DNA from: Albugo candida
Lineage: Eukaryota; Oomycota; Peronosporomycetes; Albuginales; Albuginaceae
NCBI GenBank assembly: GCA_905220665.1
Contig: CAJNAR010000014.1
Location: forward strand, 248,001-312,000
Direction: 5' to 3'
DNA length: 64,000 nucleotides
The translations under genes and the position numbers were made by a program. This document shows positions 11,050 through 23,239 of the stretch, piece by piece. Each line of letters starts with the position of its first letter. The first letter of the stretch is position 1. The notes under the pieces were generated by a model, which worked only from the letters and a program-made list of their open reading frames with translations, did not search any database and was not told the origin of the DNA.

Positions 11050-13995
11050 TGATGAAAGTTATCATCGTATCAATTTTACGACCAGCACGTCAAAGCTCAC
11101 ATGAAGATAAGGAAAATCGATGCCAGAAAGTAACTCTACAGGTTCCTCGTTGGCGATGCTGGGAAGAACTCAATTGCATGGAGATGCGCACTGATTTACT
11201 GTGAAGTTGAAAGGAATCAGACCAGATGTATAGCATACAATTTCTTTGTTCTGGCAGATCACTTCAAAATTGTGCGTAACAAGATCGTGACCTCGATGAG
11301 TACGTTAATCACTATATGTATATCAGTACCAATCCAAGAGATGAGTGAGCTCGACGCAATTATGTACCTTGTTGATTGGCTACAGTGAGTAATCGCCTAC
11401 GTTGCTGTCGAAGCCGTCACCATACCATTGGAGTATGCTTCTCACAGATTATTACGACAGTGAGCACCGTTTACGTTCAAATCCAGGATATGAACGGTTG
11501 GTTTGTACAATTGCAATTCCCAAGTCCAACGGTAGTCAACGTGCTCGAATGATGGTCGTGGAAAATGTTTGCGTCATTGTAGGGAGGACATTAAGCATCA
11601 GTCTATCACACACCTCATCAAAAAAGGCAATCGATGATGGCCACGAACGCAATTTCACCATAGTTGATAAATATCCGAATATGCGCTAATGTTCTTGGGC
11701 GCTGTATGGTGTACATGACGAAAAATTTGCAACAATGCAATTCTGGAATTCTTCTAATAGTCATGGTGTCATTATTGATCAGCCATGGATTGCTAATCAA
11801 AATGAGATGTGTCAGCAAGTGGAACTCCAAGTAGGGGACTTTCTGTAACTCACTTTGAGATGTTACAAGATCGACCTGCAAAGCACTGACTATGTATTTC
11901 CATCAGAAATGAGAATATGCTCGAGAGCATTCAGATACTATTTCAAGAAAATTTACACAACGATAGAGCACCAGAGTGCGCGAAGAGATTCGGTCTACAC
12001 CCTGACTCAGATGCCGTACCAAGCGCACCTCCGCTATTTCGCCTTTCTGAACTACAATAAGCCACAATCTCAAAAAGAGATGAATCAAAAGGTGAACACT
12101 CTCGTATATATATATTCAATTGTTTAAAATAAGTAAATTGCAGCAGATGTGCCAGCAAAGAGGCTAAATGTTTGCTCAGTCGCAATAGGAAGTGCCGGCA
12201 AGTTCAAACACTGTTTTTCTTGATACATCAACAGTCAGAAATTATTCAAGGTTCTTCCCAGTAGAAATTTCTCTGGAGGCCATCATCAGATTCCTGTAGA
12301 GCCCCGTAACCCCCGATTCACGGCGTTCTAGTTTTATCAAGAAAGTCATCAATGGTCTATTGCTCTAATGGAATTGGTCAGCGTGCGATGGGGTTAGAGC
12401 CTTCTGTCATGAAGTGTCATACGTGTGGGTGGAGACTTTCTGGAATTGCACCTCCAATTTTCACCCCTGAAGGAGCACGAAACCCTTCGCAATGTGTGAG
12501 CGGTGCAATGCGAAAAAGGATCCAGATCGAGTATTATTACTATTATGATGTACTGGTTAGTCCAATACCGTAGACTATTTCAGTGCCAGTCAAGCGTCAA
12601 CGATTTCTACTTCATTAAGAGCGGGAAGAAAGAGTGCGTAGGACCAAGCTATTCTTGATAATTTTGGACACTATTAGTTTTCGGATAATTCACTCTTTAG
12701 TGTCAATGTTCTGAAAGATTCTAGTACTAATTTGACATGTTATCGGAGATTAAAAGACATTGTAGGATGTGGTGTGCCGTGGTGTACTTGGCATGTCTCG
12801 TGGCTCACCTGTGTGCATTCGTCCATAAAAAATATGAAACGTTGATTGACCAGCAAAACGCACCGCATATTCAGGCAGAAACTGAACAATCGTGAAATCG
12901 AAAGAGCCAGAAATGAGTCGACATTCTTTCGTTGCCAAATGAGCCTAGTTTGAGTAATCATCGATATACGCGGAATAATTGACTAGTACGAAGCCATTCA
13001 GCAGGCCAATCTTACATGCACTGGAGGCACCAAGCGGAATTCGGTTCATGCTTAATGTTCTAGTGCTGATTACTCTATAAACTGATCATTCCACACCCTT
13101 TGTTTGCACACACTCTTCTTTGACTAAGCTCGAACTTCAAGCAACCGTGCGGCAGGACTGCGCTCCGTCAAGACTCGACATGTGTGCTTTTCAAAGGACT
13201 GAAGAATTGGTGACGTTCTGTCTATCATATTCAATTCCGTATACATTCTTCCCTGCATATTTTACGCTCCTTTTCGACCATAATTCCGCCAAGTCCTTCG
13301 CATTGATAACTCCAGCACATCAGTAATGTAGAATTCTACAAGCTATTTATAATTAAACCCCTCCAAAGTTGGTGTGACGGATCCTGATGGCAACTTCTTG
13401 GTCCCCCTATCGAGGTCGAACGCTTGCTTTTCTCTCACCAATTATCGTCAAAGACCTACGACTCAAAAGAACCTCCAATCTCCATATTCGCAAGCAAGAA
13501 GACCTGTATATACAATCAGTGCGCGCAGCCGACGGCACAGACCAAAATAATTACTTATCAGATATGCCACATCCATGATCACTTGTAAAAGTCAAACGAA
13601 AGCTGAATTAGCTCGTAGCAACGAATCAACTTATTCAGGCTACATTTAGGCTAGCGAACCATTTATGCTGTTAGTTCATGCTACAGAAACAGCCTCAAGT
13701 ATCTCGCGGTTCTTACAAGCTTGAAACGAAGTATCAAGTCCGAATATTCGCTCGCTTTTTATCGACAATATGATCATTTCACTTTGGTGCTTGTTAGTGG
13801 TAGTGACGACTGTGCATTTGGAGTGAAGATACAGAGAAAACAAAGGCAAATTTTCTAAAAACGTCACGTCAGGCGTTTAGTTTTGATCGATTTGTCAGTG
13901 ACTACAATAGTCAAAATTGATCAACATCATGGGAAAGAGCAGACAGAGACAAGATATTCAGAGTACCGCACATTGCCAAAATCCTACAGCGCTTA
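11050..13995. other. Gene-poor spacer
   Basis: Nearly 3 kb lies between the MULE and the hydrolase gene. Open frames are short (at most ~95 codons) and show no family signature on either strand. I see no tandem repeat or RNA gene. It may contain decayed transposon sequence that I cannot recognise. Confidence 0.5.
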
Positions 13996-16275
13996 CTACA
14001 GCTCCTCCTTCTCCTGCGCTGGGCCATCCGAGTGACTATCTCTGTCTTCATGGTGATGCTCGTGTTTCTTGGTCGCATCAGCTTCATGGCTTTCATGGAT
14101 ACTATTGCGTCCGTCTGGCACAATATTATCAGTGTACAGTCCATCTGACGTTGGAAATTGTACTGAGGATGGATACTGCGAACCAAAATGAATCCGGAGC
14201 CTCGTCGCGGTCTTCTTTTCCTCTCCGGGTGGTGCAAAATCGAATGGAGGACTGACACCTATCGCAAGCCGAAGCCGATGATCTTTTTTGAAAATGTACG
14301 ATATTGGCTCAAAAGTAAGGACTGCTTCATACACAAAATTTCCTTTGATCTCACGTGCATCTTTCCTTTCGAATGAGTACACAGAACATTTCGAGTTTAT
14401 TGGCGAATGAATAGGATTCAAATGCGCTTCTGTGACATATGTACTTCCAAACCGTTTGTTTTCATTTTTGAACAACGGGGTTTCGTCAATGTCTTCGATA
14501 TACGCTGCCAGATTGATATGTGGCTGGTCGACTGAAAAATAAAAGCGAAGGGCGATTTCACCAGTGATTTCCATAAGGGGCAATTTTGATGTTTCAAAAA
14601 TCAAGTAATCATCTGCAAACTCATTTCGATCATGATAGTAATTGGGTCGCATGTTGAAAAGTTGCCCCACCATGTCCCATCGCGACGGAAACGCGTACTT
14701 CAAATTCTTTGGAATCGTTAGGTCAATATGATGATCGACAGGGTTTGTGTCGTCTTGAGGTTCAGATTTCTCCGTCAACGTTGCGTTTGGTTGCAGTTGG
14801 AATACTCGATGAGAACTGACATGTTTGGGAGGCCATACATCAGTGCCTTTCCATTTGTGATGAACGATCGAAAAATAGTGAATTGGTGACTCCTTATGCA
14901 ATGGCGCAATATTGCGACGATTTGGATAAAAATGGTAGTCAAAGAAACGACTGATTTCGGCTAAATGCCAAAAGCATTTTTGTTTGGATTCAGCAAAAGG
15001 ATCAGCATTATCAACTCCAGCGTGACTCCAGGGTCCAAGTATCAAGCGATATTTAGCCGGGTCAAGTCGTGAAGTGCTCGATCCTTTCTCTTTGATTGGA
15101 AGGAGGCTAATTATTTCCTCTGGTAATGTGTCTGTCATGTATTGATGCAGTCTAATAGCGGACCGAGCAACTCCCATATCATAATATCCAGCAAACGACA
15201 GGATTGCTACGTTCGAGGCAGCAATGGCAGGTAGATGACGTGCCATATTCATATCAGCCAGCTTGACATTGACATTTTTAAAACGATCATCTCGATAGCG
15301 CACATTTCGCAATTCCTCACCCAGATTTGGATTGCTCGAATGTTCTGCTATGATTAGGTCAAATTTCGTTTTATTTTTGTCAACTGGATGGATATTGCCG
15401 CCAAAATATTGCATCATCAGTCTCGCTTTCATCGTAGGAATTTGTCGCCATCGTATTTGCCGATCTGAATCATGTGTAAAGGAAGCGAAATCTCTGATAG
15501 CACGTTCATTCTTTACTCCTCCTGGGAAAAAAGCATCTTGATATACATCGAGTGGTGATCCATTCAAAGTAATAGCTTTCAACGCGTTGTGCTGGGCACT
15601 TGCTAGCAACAAGGCCCCAATACCGTCGAATCCATGACCCCAAGCAGCGACTCGTCCGTCTGACCAAGGCTGTTGTATAATCCAATCTATAATTTCACGT
15701 CCATCCTCAATTTCTTGCTGGGAAAAATCGTGTGTCTTCACACCGCCAGAAGCCCCAGATCCACGAACATCTACAGCCACCCAGGCATATCCCGAGGATA
15801 TGAATCGCTGGATATAAGCATGAGTACGGGGATTCATGACAGGCGATTTCGAAAAGAGTGTAAACGGGAAATCCAATACGTAACCGCGACCATGTCGAGT
15901 GTATTGTATGATTGTCGGCACACTATCATTCATATCCATGATGATTTGAGAAACATATGAATCCACAGCGATCGGAGTTCCATCATTCATGTCGACATAT
16001 TGTGTTTTGTAAGAAATAAAGTCAGGTTTAAAAAATGGTAAAGAAGTGTATCGAGTGGAATCCCAATGGTTATCGTTGATGCCCGTGGCACATGAGATTG
16101 GCGTCTCTCGATTAACTATCCAACTTCCTATTTGGCCAGCAAGCATTATAGTGATCATAGAGAATACACTACTCGATAGAAATTTTGATATCTTTGACGA
16201 GAAAAACGACGCATTTTGAGGCTGAGGAAGCGCCGGAAGTGGTGCTCCCCGGTCGGTAGAGGAAGCATCTGTCAT
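13996..16275 (-). CDS. CocE/NonD-family (peptidase S15-like) alpha/beta-hydrolase, nucleophile Ser replaced by Gly
   Basis: A single exon encodes 759 residues from ATG 16275. After a Pro/Ser-rich N-terminus there is one hydrophobic segment (about residues 35-54, VFSMITIMLAGQIGSWIV), a probable signal anchor. Then come an alpha/beta-hydrolase core (VAVDVRGSGASGG at 167-178) and a C-terminal jelly-roll-like half, as in cocaine esterase and X-Pro dipeptidyl peptidases. The Asp (SFAGYYDMG, D366) and His (LGPWSHAG, H418) of the triad are present. At the nucleophile elbow, where the family has G-x-S-Y-x-G, this protein has GHGFDG (213-218) with Gly215 encoded by GGA at 15631-15633. The frame is otherwise intact, which argues against simple decay. 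It may be a pseudoenzyme or use another residue. The C-terminus is His/Glu-rich. Confidence 0.85.
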   Translation of the reverse strand: MTDASSTDRGAPLPALPQPQNASFFSSKISKFLSSSVFSMITIMLAGQIGSWIVNRETPISCATGINDNHWDSTRYTSLPFFKPDFISYKTQYVDMNDGTPIAVDSYVSQIIMDMNDSVPTIIQYTRHGRGYVLDFPFTLFSKSPVMNPRTHAYIQRFISSGYAWVAVDVRGSGASGGVKTHDFSQQEIEDGREIIDWIIQQPWSDGRVAAWGHGFDGIGALLLASAQHNALKAITLNGSPLDVYQDAFFPGGVKNERAIRDFASFTHDSDRQIRWRQIPTMKARLMMQYFGGNIHPVDKNKTKFDLIIAEHSSNPNLGEELRNVRYRDDRFKNVNVKLADMNMARHLPAIAASNVAILSFAGYYDMGVARSAIRLHQYMTDTLPEEIISLLPIKEKGSSTSRLDPAKYRLILGPWSHAGVDNADPFAESKQKCFWHLAEISRFFDYHFYPNRRNIAPLHKESPIHYFSIVHHKWKGTDVWPPKHVSSHRVFQLQPNATLTEKSEPQDDTNPVDHHIDLTIPKNLKYAFPSRWDMVGQLFNMRPNYYHDRNEFADDYLIFETSKLPLMEITGEIALRFYFSVDQPHINLAAYIEDIDETPLFKNENKRFGSTYVTEAHLNPIHSPINSKCSVYSFERKDAREIKGNFVYEAVLTFEPISYIFKKDHRLRLAIGVSPPFDFAPPGEEKKTATRLRIHFGSQYPSSVQFPTSDGLYTDNIVPDGRNSIHESHEADATKKHEHHHEDRDSHSDGPAQEKEEL

Positions 16276-16472
16276 GTCAAAATTTGATTATTTAGAACAC
16301 CCTCCGAAAATGAGTATCTGTATGTGAATATATCGATTCTTAAAGGCCACTACATACAATGTGATTTGCTTATTTACGTAATTTAAACCAATTGAATGGC
16401 ACTTCAATCGAATTTTCCTTGCTCGCATTTGCCTTCTTATCGTTCAACAGTTTTGATTGTAGACGATTTCGT
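16276..16472. promoter_or_regulatory. Divergent intergenic region, hydrolase / ATG13
   Basis: This 197-bp AT-rich gap separates the hydrolase start (16275, minus) from the inferred ATG13 start (16473, plus). Both promoters must lie here; no named motif was recognised. Confidence 0.45.
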
Positions 16473-19209
16473 ATGGATACACCGAATTCACATGGACTGT
16501 ACAGTGCACTCTCACACTCGAATGCATCATCATCTTTTCAGTGCTTTGCTGGTAAGATCTTTTGTCGTAGTCTCTCGTTAGGAGATTGGCGATAATAACT
16601 GTACAATTTCTTTGTGTTGTAGCAGGAAGAGCAAAGACTGATCAGGTTTTATTAGAATTTCTGTACAAAACTGCTGAAGTGATACTTCAATCTCGTTTGA
16701 ATGGCGAGCTACAACATGAATTCGTGTCAAGAAGCAATCGCCGCGCACGCGTAAGGAGGCTTCTATCGTAAATTGGAAATTCATTTAGAGCTCTTGAAAC
16801 TTGTAGTTCAATTTGGATATCGAAGAGCTTTCGTCTGTGCGTGACGCTATGCTACCTTGGAAAGAAAATGTTCATTTACCGCTAGTAATCGATATATTCT
16901 ACGATGGAGCAGAGCAGAGTCGTATCCACCTGGAACGATGGACGGTTATCTATATGGAAAAACCTATAATGAATGAGAATAATGCAGCATATCACGAAAA
17001 TGCACATCTCAATGAGGACGTTTTGAAAGGATTACGAGAAGTCTGCAAAAAGGCAGCTATGCTTCTTCGCGCGTTGTATTCACTTATGCGGCAGCTTCCG
17101 CTACACCGACTCCATTTTGCGTCATACCCGCCTTGTTTGAGTTATCGATTACATAGTACAGACGATACAGATCAGTTGATTAGTAAAATCGACGAGACAC
17201 AGCAAGGATCTTTTGGAACGACGGAATCAGTCCGGCGGTACGCATTTTTGCCCATCTCAACGCCATTCGGATGCTTAGAAGTGACAGGATTGTATCGCGT
17301 TGATATAGTGGAATCTTTGATTGCTCTTAAAGACCTCAATTGTTCTCCAAAGATACTGTTCCAACCGGATGTAATCATCCAAGATTACGTGTCACCATCC
17401 GGTATGAGCGGTCGGATGCAACAAAGTGAAGAAAGTCATCGAAGTCGAACCAATACTTTGGACGAAAAGCAGGAGAGCATCGAGCAACCTCCCGAAGAAG
17501 AGGAACGAAAGGACCGACCTTCACTGCAACACGGCTCTATTGAGCGAAGGCTGTGCTCGGAGAATTTGACACCACGGTCCCCTCGTCGTTCTTTGCCAAA
17601 GACTATTTCACAACCGATGGCAATTCCAGTCAGAAATGGTGCAGGAGGTAATTTAGAAATCCAACATCTATCCAGCCCAAGTCAATCAAGACTGGTTAGT
17701 GGAGGACCAGAAAATGACCTCATATCTTTGACGGAAAATCCTACTCATCCACGCTCGTTTGGTGAATGCAATCGTTATCAAGAGGCTGATGTAAATATTG
17801 TTGCTGCTCCATTCGGGTATAAAAATGTCGCAGTCCACGACGCTCGTCCATCCATTGGTTCAAGCCAAAGCTCAGGTAACTCCAGTGTTAGTCACTGGAA
17901 CAACAGAGGCGCCAATATCTACGGTATCAAAGAAGCTCCACGGCCAAAATCCACACCTCCTATTCATCCAAGCTCGCTTACTGGGCCACGCATTGCTCGA
18001 AGAAGAACCTTTACGCCATCACTAGATTCAGCAGGCCAAGTGGGTGGCGCGCTGGAAAATTTCTCGTTAGACTCTGAACTTCATGCAACATCAAACTTGC
18101 GATATGCTCAAACGCATACGTCGTCCAACATGTCGCCAACTTCTGCCAATTTAATGGATCATGTACGCGTTCTTACTGAGAAAACGGAAAAAACACGTCA
18201 AGACAAAGACGAGGGACGAAGATCAAGCAACTCGACGATGACGACCCCACCATTTTCCTGCCTTGACTCACCATGCGACGTGAACGATAGCTACGATGAA
18301 GCTACAACCATTGTCAGGAGCGCCTGCGATAAAGATTACATCGGCAACACCTGTGCCACTCAAAAGAGCCCTCCCTTCCGAGCTAATCCATGCGAACTGT
18401 ACACTACACCAGGCTTTACCTACCGTCCACATGATCAGGCCTTTGTGGCACGTACGGATCAATACCAACCGAATCGACGGGAAGTGAATACTCAAACATT
18501 GACTTCAAAGGACCATCAACATTCCAAGCACACACATCACTCAAAATTCCGTGTGAATTATCGCAGCAAGCGATTCAGTACTGATGTATTCGATCAGCAA
18601 TCATTTCGTTGGGGGATTTCTTCACCTGATTCAGCAGAGACATTTCATTTGGTGCTGCCATTGGGTCGTGAGAAACAAGAGCAAAATAGCGAAACCTTTC
18701 AAGCAAATGCGATCATGCCGTACGAAGCAGAAGACCACGATCTTCCATTTGCTATTAGCGACACTGGTTCTTTCCTGTCGACGGAGAAATTGACGGACGA
18801 AAATGTAGCTTTTCACACGGACAATGGAGTTCAACATGCAAGTATCAACGAAGCAGCCAATAGCAATCATGAAACAATCATGCTGAGATCTAGCGCGTCA
18901 CAAGCCGAGTGGAAAACCACTGTGTCTGTAAGCAAATTTCTCCATCAACTAAATCATGCACCCAACCTGGAAATTTGTATCACCACGAGTCAAGACCGGG
19001 AAGTGGCGTTGCCTCTGATACAAGCATCATCGGCAGCCTCACAACAAATTGACAATGTTGCAGTTGGTAACATTGAAAGTGATAAGGCGAGTGGCATAAT
19101 GGATTTATATAATGATGAATTGAATGCATTCAAGAAATTACGAGACGATTTGACGTCTCAGTTGGGGTATGAAACCAATCCGTCGGAGACTTCTCGTCCA
19201 TCAAAATAA
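16473..19209 (+). CDS. ATG13: Autophagy protein 13 (HORMA domain, long disordered tail)
   Basis: Three exons are read: 16473-16551, 16626-16750 and 16807-19209, joined in phase to give about 868 residues. ATG13 is the adaptor of the ATG1/ULK kinase complex that starts autophagosome formation. Exon 2 carries the family's opening helix (KTDQVLLEFLYKTAEVIL), and exon 3 opens with FNLDIEEL and reaches LERW (110-113), the hallmark of the ATG13 HORMA domain. The block FGCLEVTGLYRVDI closes the domain near residue 230. The remaining ~640 residues are Ser/Thr/Pro-rich and probably disordered, as expected for the regulatory tail. The second intron (16751-16806, 56 bp) is firm. The first has a tandem TAGCAG acceptor, so exon 2 may begin at 16623 or 16626. 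The start ATG is inferred from phase: nearer ATGs at 16492 and 16522 give the wrong phase. Confidence 0.82.
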
Positions 19210-19265
19210 GCAAACAAGGGATGAGTACAATGGCCTCAATTATCTCATACAATAGCGACTTATCG

Positions 19266-19875
19266 TCACGCCTGCGTCATGCCTTCTGGTTCTACCTGCG
19301 ATATATCCGTTGATGATGTGGTTCGAGCTTGCTTCCGATGTGTATATCTATCTTGTGCCGTACGTTTCCGTCTCTGTTTTCGCGACTTTTTGGCTTCATC
19401 TTTCCATCGAAGATATGATTCTGTACGTGCATTTACCATTACGTTTTGGATCCAAGCAGATTCAGCTCCCCATTGATCGACTAAAAGCTCTTGAACCAGT
19501 TTTGGAGTGAGAAGATTAAGTTCAGTAAACCCTCGACAAGCGCATCCATCGACTTGTTTTCGACCGATCACGTCAATAAATCGATCGATACATGGCTACC
19601 AGGAAAGCTACATTTGATGACCACGAGCGCTTACGAGAAATTGAGATTTTATATACCTCGTTGCGTGCGTTGGTATCGATTGGGTCCATTTGATAGCGCG
19701 ATAATAACGCATCCACTTGAGAAGCAGACGGTGCGGCAAGAAAGAGTAGCAACAGGGTACCTTGGCTTATCAGTCTTCCATTAGCAATTTCAGTCTGCTG
19801 AAGCCACGAGCGCAGCGTGCGTAAGTAAGCAGCGCGATCACGAAAATGATCAATTCTGATAAGTACGATTTCCAT
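19266..19875 (-). CDS. RWDD3/DUF1115-like small protein
   Basis: Two exons are read: 19875-19657 and 19595-19266, over a 61-bp intron (GTATAT donor, GGTAG acceptor), giving 182 residues in phase. The splice joins NARNE to PCIDRF. The pattern of a histidine near the start (RIDHFRDRAAYLRTL), a glycine-Arg-Leu strand (ANGRLISQG), a hydrophobic strand (LLLLFLAAP), and a later Val/Ile-Asp and Cys-rich helix resembles the C-terminal domain of RWDD2/RWDD3 proteins. The RWD domain itself is absent, so either the gene is short or a 5' exon has been missed. The C-terminus is strongly basic (KSRKQRRKRT), a possible nuclear signal. It converges on ATG13 with 56 bp between the stops. Homology is from memory of the fold pattern. 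Confidence 0.6.
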
Positions 19876-20243
19876 ATCGCTTGAATTGGTGCAATTCTTA
19901 ACCAATCGATAGCCGCAGTGTCTGTTTTATTTTTACATTTGCTATTTTGTCGGAGCAGATGAGCTAATCAGAGCTATTGCTATGTATATAAGCGGCGCTG
20001 GATGGAAAAGTGTCCACTCAGTGTTTAACAAGACTTCAATATGATCAGTGCTAGCTAGTACTGGAAGAAGGTTAGTCTGATGAAGCTTGCTAGATTCTGC
20101 CTCCTATTTTATCGCACTTGCCGAAGGCAGGCGAGCGTACTGAGAGCGTAATACATCGCAATGTTTCAAAATGCAAGTGTGGCATCGGAGTATCGATTCT
20201 TGGCTACGAAAAGAAGCCAGCATGATTCAAACGCTTGTTAAAT
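19876..20243. other. Short intergenic stretch
   Basis: About 370 bases with no open frame that I can support. It may hold the promoter of the 19.3-19.9 kb minus-strand gene. Confidence 0.4.
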
Positions 20244-20690
20244 TCATTGCGGATGTTTATCATCGTAGGATACGTACATCGGCCTGGGAAAGTGTCCCAA
20301 CGGATCCTGCATTCCCGTCAAAGATCTGTCCATCGGGTTCTCTATGCACGCTAGTGTTTTGTCTCGTACGTTACAAACATTCTCAGACTTCGCCGAGTTA
20401 CCAGGAACAAAATCAATCTCATCCCGTTTTAGTTTGTAATCTGGTTGCATGCTTTGTCGATGCTTTAATTTGTACTCCTTAGCCATCCGATACATAGCAC
20501 ATCGAACTCACGATGAGCTCGATGAAAATCTTTGAAACATACCATTTTTGATCGTGAACTTAAGTAGTCTTTTTTGTTCGTCTTAAAGAGGGACGGCTTA
20601 CTATTGCTCCTTTCAATTTCATCAAGCAAACGCGAACGGCACTTCAATATGGCCTTGATCGGTGGAGCAATATCAATCAACCTTACAAAT
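20244..20690 (-). CDS. Unrecognised two-exon gene, 5' end uncertain
   Basis: Exon sequence 20690-20545 (open, ...APPIKAILKCRSRLLDE...) joins 20479-20244 across a 65-bp intron with a strong GTATGT donor and GCTAAG acceptor. Both parts are in the same phase, so SSRSKM runs into EYKLKHRQSM. The product is at least 125 residues, basic in its N-terminal half, ending YVSYDDKHPQ. No start codon is visible in the first exon: an in-frame TAA lies upstream and a possible acceptor (TTTGTAAG) precedes the open part, so another 5' exon is likely. I do not recognise the family. Confidence 0.4.
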
Positions 20691-23239
20691 TTTTCATCAT
20701 CATTTACAATTTAGAATTGGCAGCTCAAATCAGTATCTTTTTCTTTTATCCACAAAATGCACGCAAGTAGGCCTGCACCGTTTAAGCAATAAATTAAGTC
20801 TAAATTCAAGCAGCACGCATTCACGCGAATCGAATCACCGTAGATTTTTATTCAGCTGAAGCCAGAAGCTGCATACAAGTAACATCTCGAGCTGCCTAAA
20901 TACAATTAATGTACTCTCAATGGCCCGTAGGCTACTTGGTCATCAGTAGCTTATAGAGCGCAGATTGCACTGCTCTAGATGCTCGATAACAGCAGCCATG
21001 ACTGCTCGTAAATTGATTATGGGCACAATTGACATGGACTATACTCATATTGTCTGGAAATGCTATGATCAATGCCAAGGTCTAGAAATCTGAAACTGAT
21101 CTCGCTAGGGACAAAAATGGAAGGGTAATGTACCACACGTAATAAGCTGAGTTAACAGCGATCATTTTGAGAAGCGAACGAAAAGAGCCCCACGCATCAG
21201 ATATGATATCCCCAAAAAGTGTGCCTTATTATGTGATTATTGGCGACGCACCATCTCAAGATGATTAGGCATAGATTCAGACGCCCAAAACGCATGTTTT
21301 TGATTTTGAAGGCCCGAGTCAGTTTCCATATCTTTTATTCTACTGTCGCGTTGGAGTTTAAATCCGGCACGGCGGGATTGAATTACACAAAATTTATGTG
21401 ATATTCGAGGCTAATCTGCAAACCCTGTTTGAGTAAATTTGGATAACGTGTAGCTTTCCCAGCCTTAGGCCGGAATTTTGTCAATACTTCTATTGTTTGT
21501 GCTGTTTCGGCTACTTTTTAGACACCTCTACGCATACATTCATCCCTTCAAAAAAGTTTTTCTTTGCGTTTCTGTCAAGTATCAGAGTCGTCAAATGTGT
21601 CTGGTAGATATGCAACTGCGAAACGAATTGCTCTCAATCCTGCAGTCGAGGATAGAGCCATAACCTCCGGTAGGAAAGCGACTCCAATGATGATCCAAAG
21701 GAAGTCGAAAAAAGAAGAGATTTCCACCACCTATATGTGCTATGCTCACACATTCAAGAAGTTGAAGCTTGAGTTATTCGGAATTGATATTGAGCTAAAG
21801 ATTCGAGAACCAAAGCCAAGCTTTATAGCATAGACAATGAATTCATGCGGTTGAGCATCCTTTTCTGAGAATGGCTTCTTGCATATAAGCCATACAGTGA
21901 GGGTTTGGTATGGGTGGAGATGGCATATTTATGAAGACTTCCGTCAGTGGGATACTCCTTGTAGCGTGATTCCGAAATGGAAACAGCGACATTCAGATTA
22001 TCGGACCTGGGCACGTATCGATGAAGAATGATGCTAACTGGATCTGATTTTCAAGTTCCTACTCTCCCACCTCCAGCCAGCTCCAGCATTAAAGATATCG
22101 GATAGCCACAAGGGACTGATGAAAGCTATGCATACAGCGGCACAAGACGTTCAAATTTTATTTGATTTCTCGGCATTGGATGGAGAATATTCACAAGAGC
22201 TACAAGTACCAGATGTTAAGGAATTTGACTTGGATTTAGGCTCTCTCACAGGGAACGTTGGGGTACGCGAAGGCGTCAGCTAATATTGTTTAGTTTGGAT
22301 AGCAGTGCGTCTGTATGGTTCCAGGGGGGTGGCCGCGAAAATTGTCTACTTACTCACCATTACCAGGATACAGCATTTCGACACCAATAAGGTGGAAGCG
22401 ATAAATAGTGTGTTGATGGGAATTCGGAGTCTTTCTATCATCGACCACCTAATGGGGATCGAGCGTTACATGCAAGTAAAATGAGAATATTATCAAAGCG
22501 AAAGGTTGCGAAGTACTAACTTCATGTGCAGCGTGCAAGGAGGGTAAAATAATGGCTGCCGCAAAGCGGGTGAAATTGATGATTGCTCGATCTCTTGCTA
22601 GATCGTCGCAACTCGCTCAGGGGTGGGGAATATCCCGGTGAATTTGCAGTTCAATTTCGTGATAAAGTTGTTCGTGCTCACGTGTTTCCTTCGGCGATCT
22701 TGTCTTGCATGTATAACTAGCACTAAAGCATCTGGAAAAGTGCCCAAGAAGGAAACGCATTTTAATGACTCCTAAAAATCATCGACGTTTGCGACTCTCT
22801 ATTCTGCGAGATCTAAAGGCAGCATAATGCCACTCATGCTAAAAGATGCCCATACAAGAGATGTGTGCAACACTTTCCATTTTGAAAAAAACAGGGCGTC
22901 CACAAAAGAAGCGCTTTACATCGCAACAAGCTACGGAGGAAATGAAATAGTGCCAAACGATAATACGTGGAATATGCAACCCTTTTGGTCACCAACGTAG
23001 GACCTGTGCGATAAGGACGCATAGTTGCATGCTTCGTTATCTGCACCACATAGTGCATTTTCGATCAGAGTTTTTTCATCAAAGACTGGTTTATCCTCGT
23101 TATATTTCTGGGAACGTGCATGTCCGTACGTATACTACACATCTTTGGTATATTTTTTGTATTCCCTTTTTTTCTAATCCATCGGTATACTTTTTAATCT
23201 TATAATAGCTTGGTCTTTTTTTTCCAGGTTTGGTATCCC
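20691..23239. other. Gene-poor spacer with open fragments
   Basis: No complete gene is visible. A 65-codon stretch near 22087-22284 (plus; LMKAMHTAAQDVQILF) and another near 22310-22490 (KVEAINSVLMGIRS) are longer than expected by chance and look like coding remnants, but they match no family I can name. Confidence 0.4.

Noticed and set aside
13917..14255. 112-codon plus-strand frame
   Set aside because: Antisense shadow of the 3' end of the hydrolase gene.
19573..19595. Two separate small minus-strand genes at 19.3-19.9 kb
   Set aside because: A 61-bp intron joins them in phase into one protein matching an RWDD3-like pattern.
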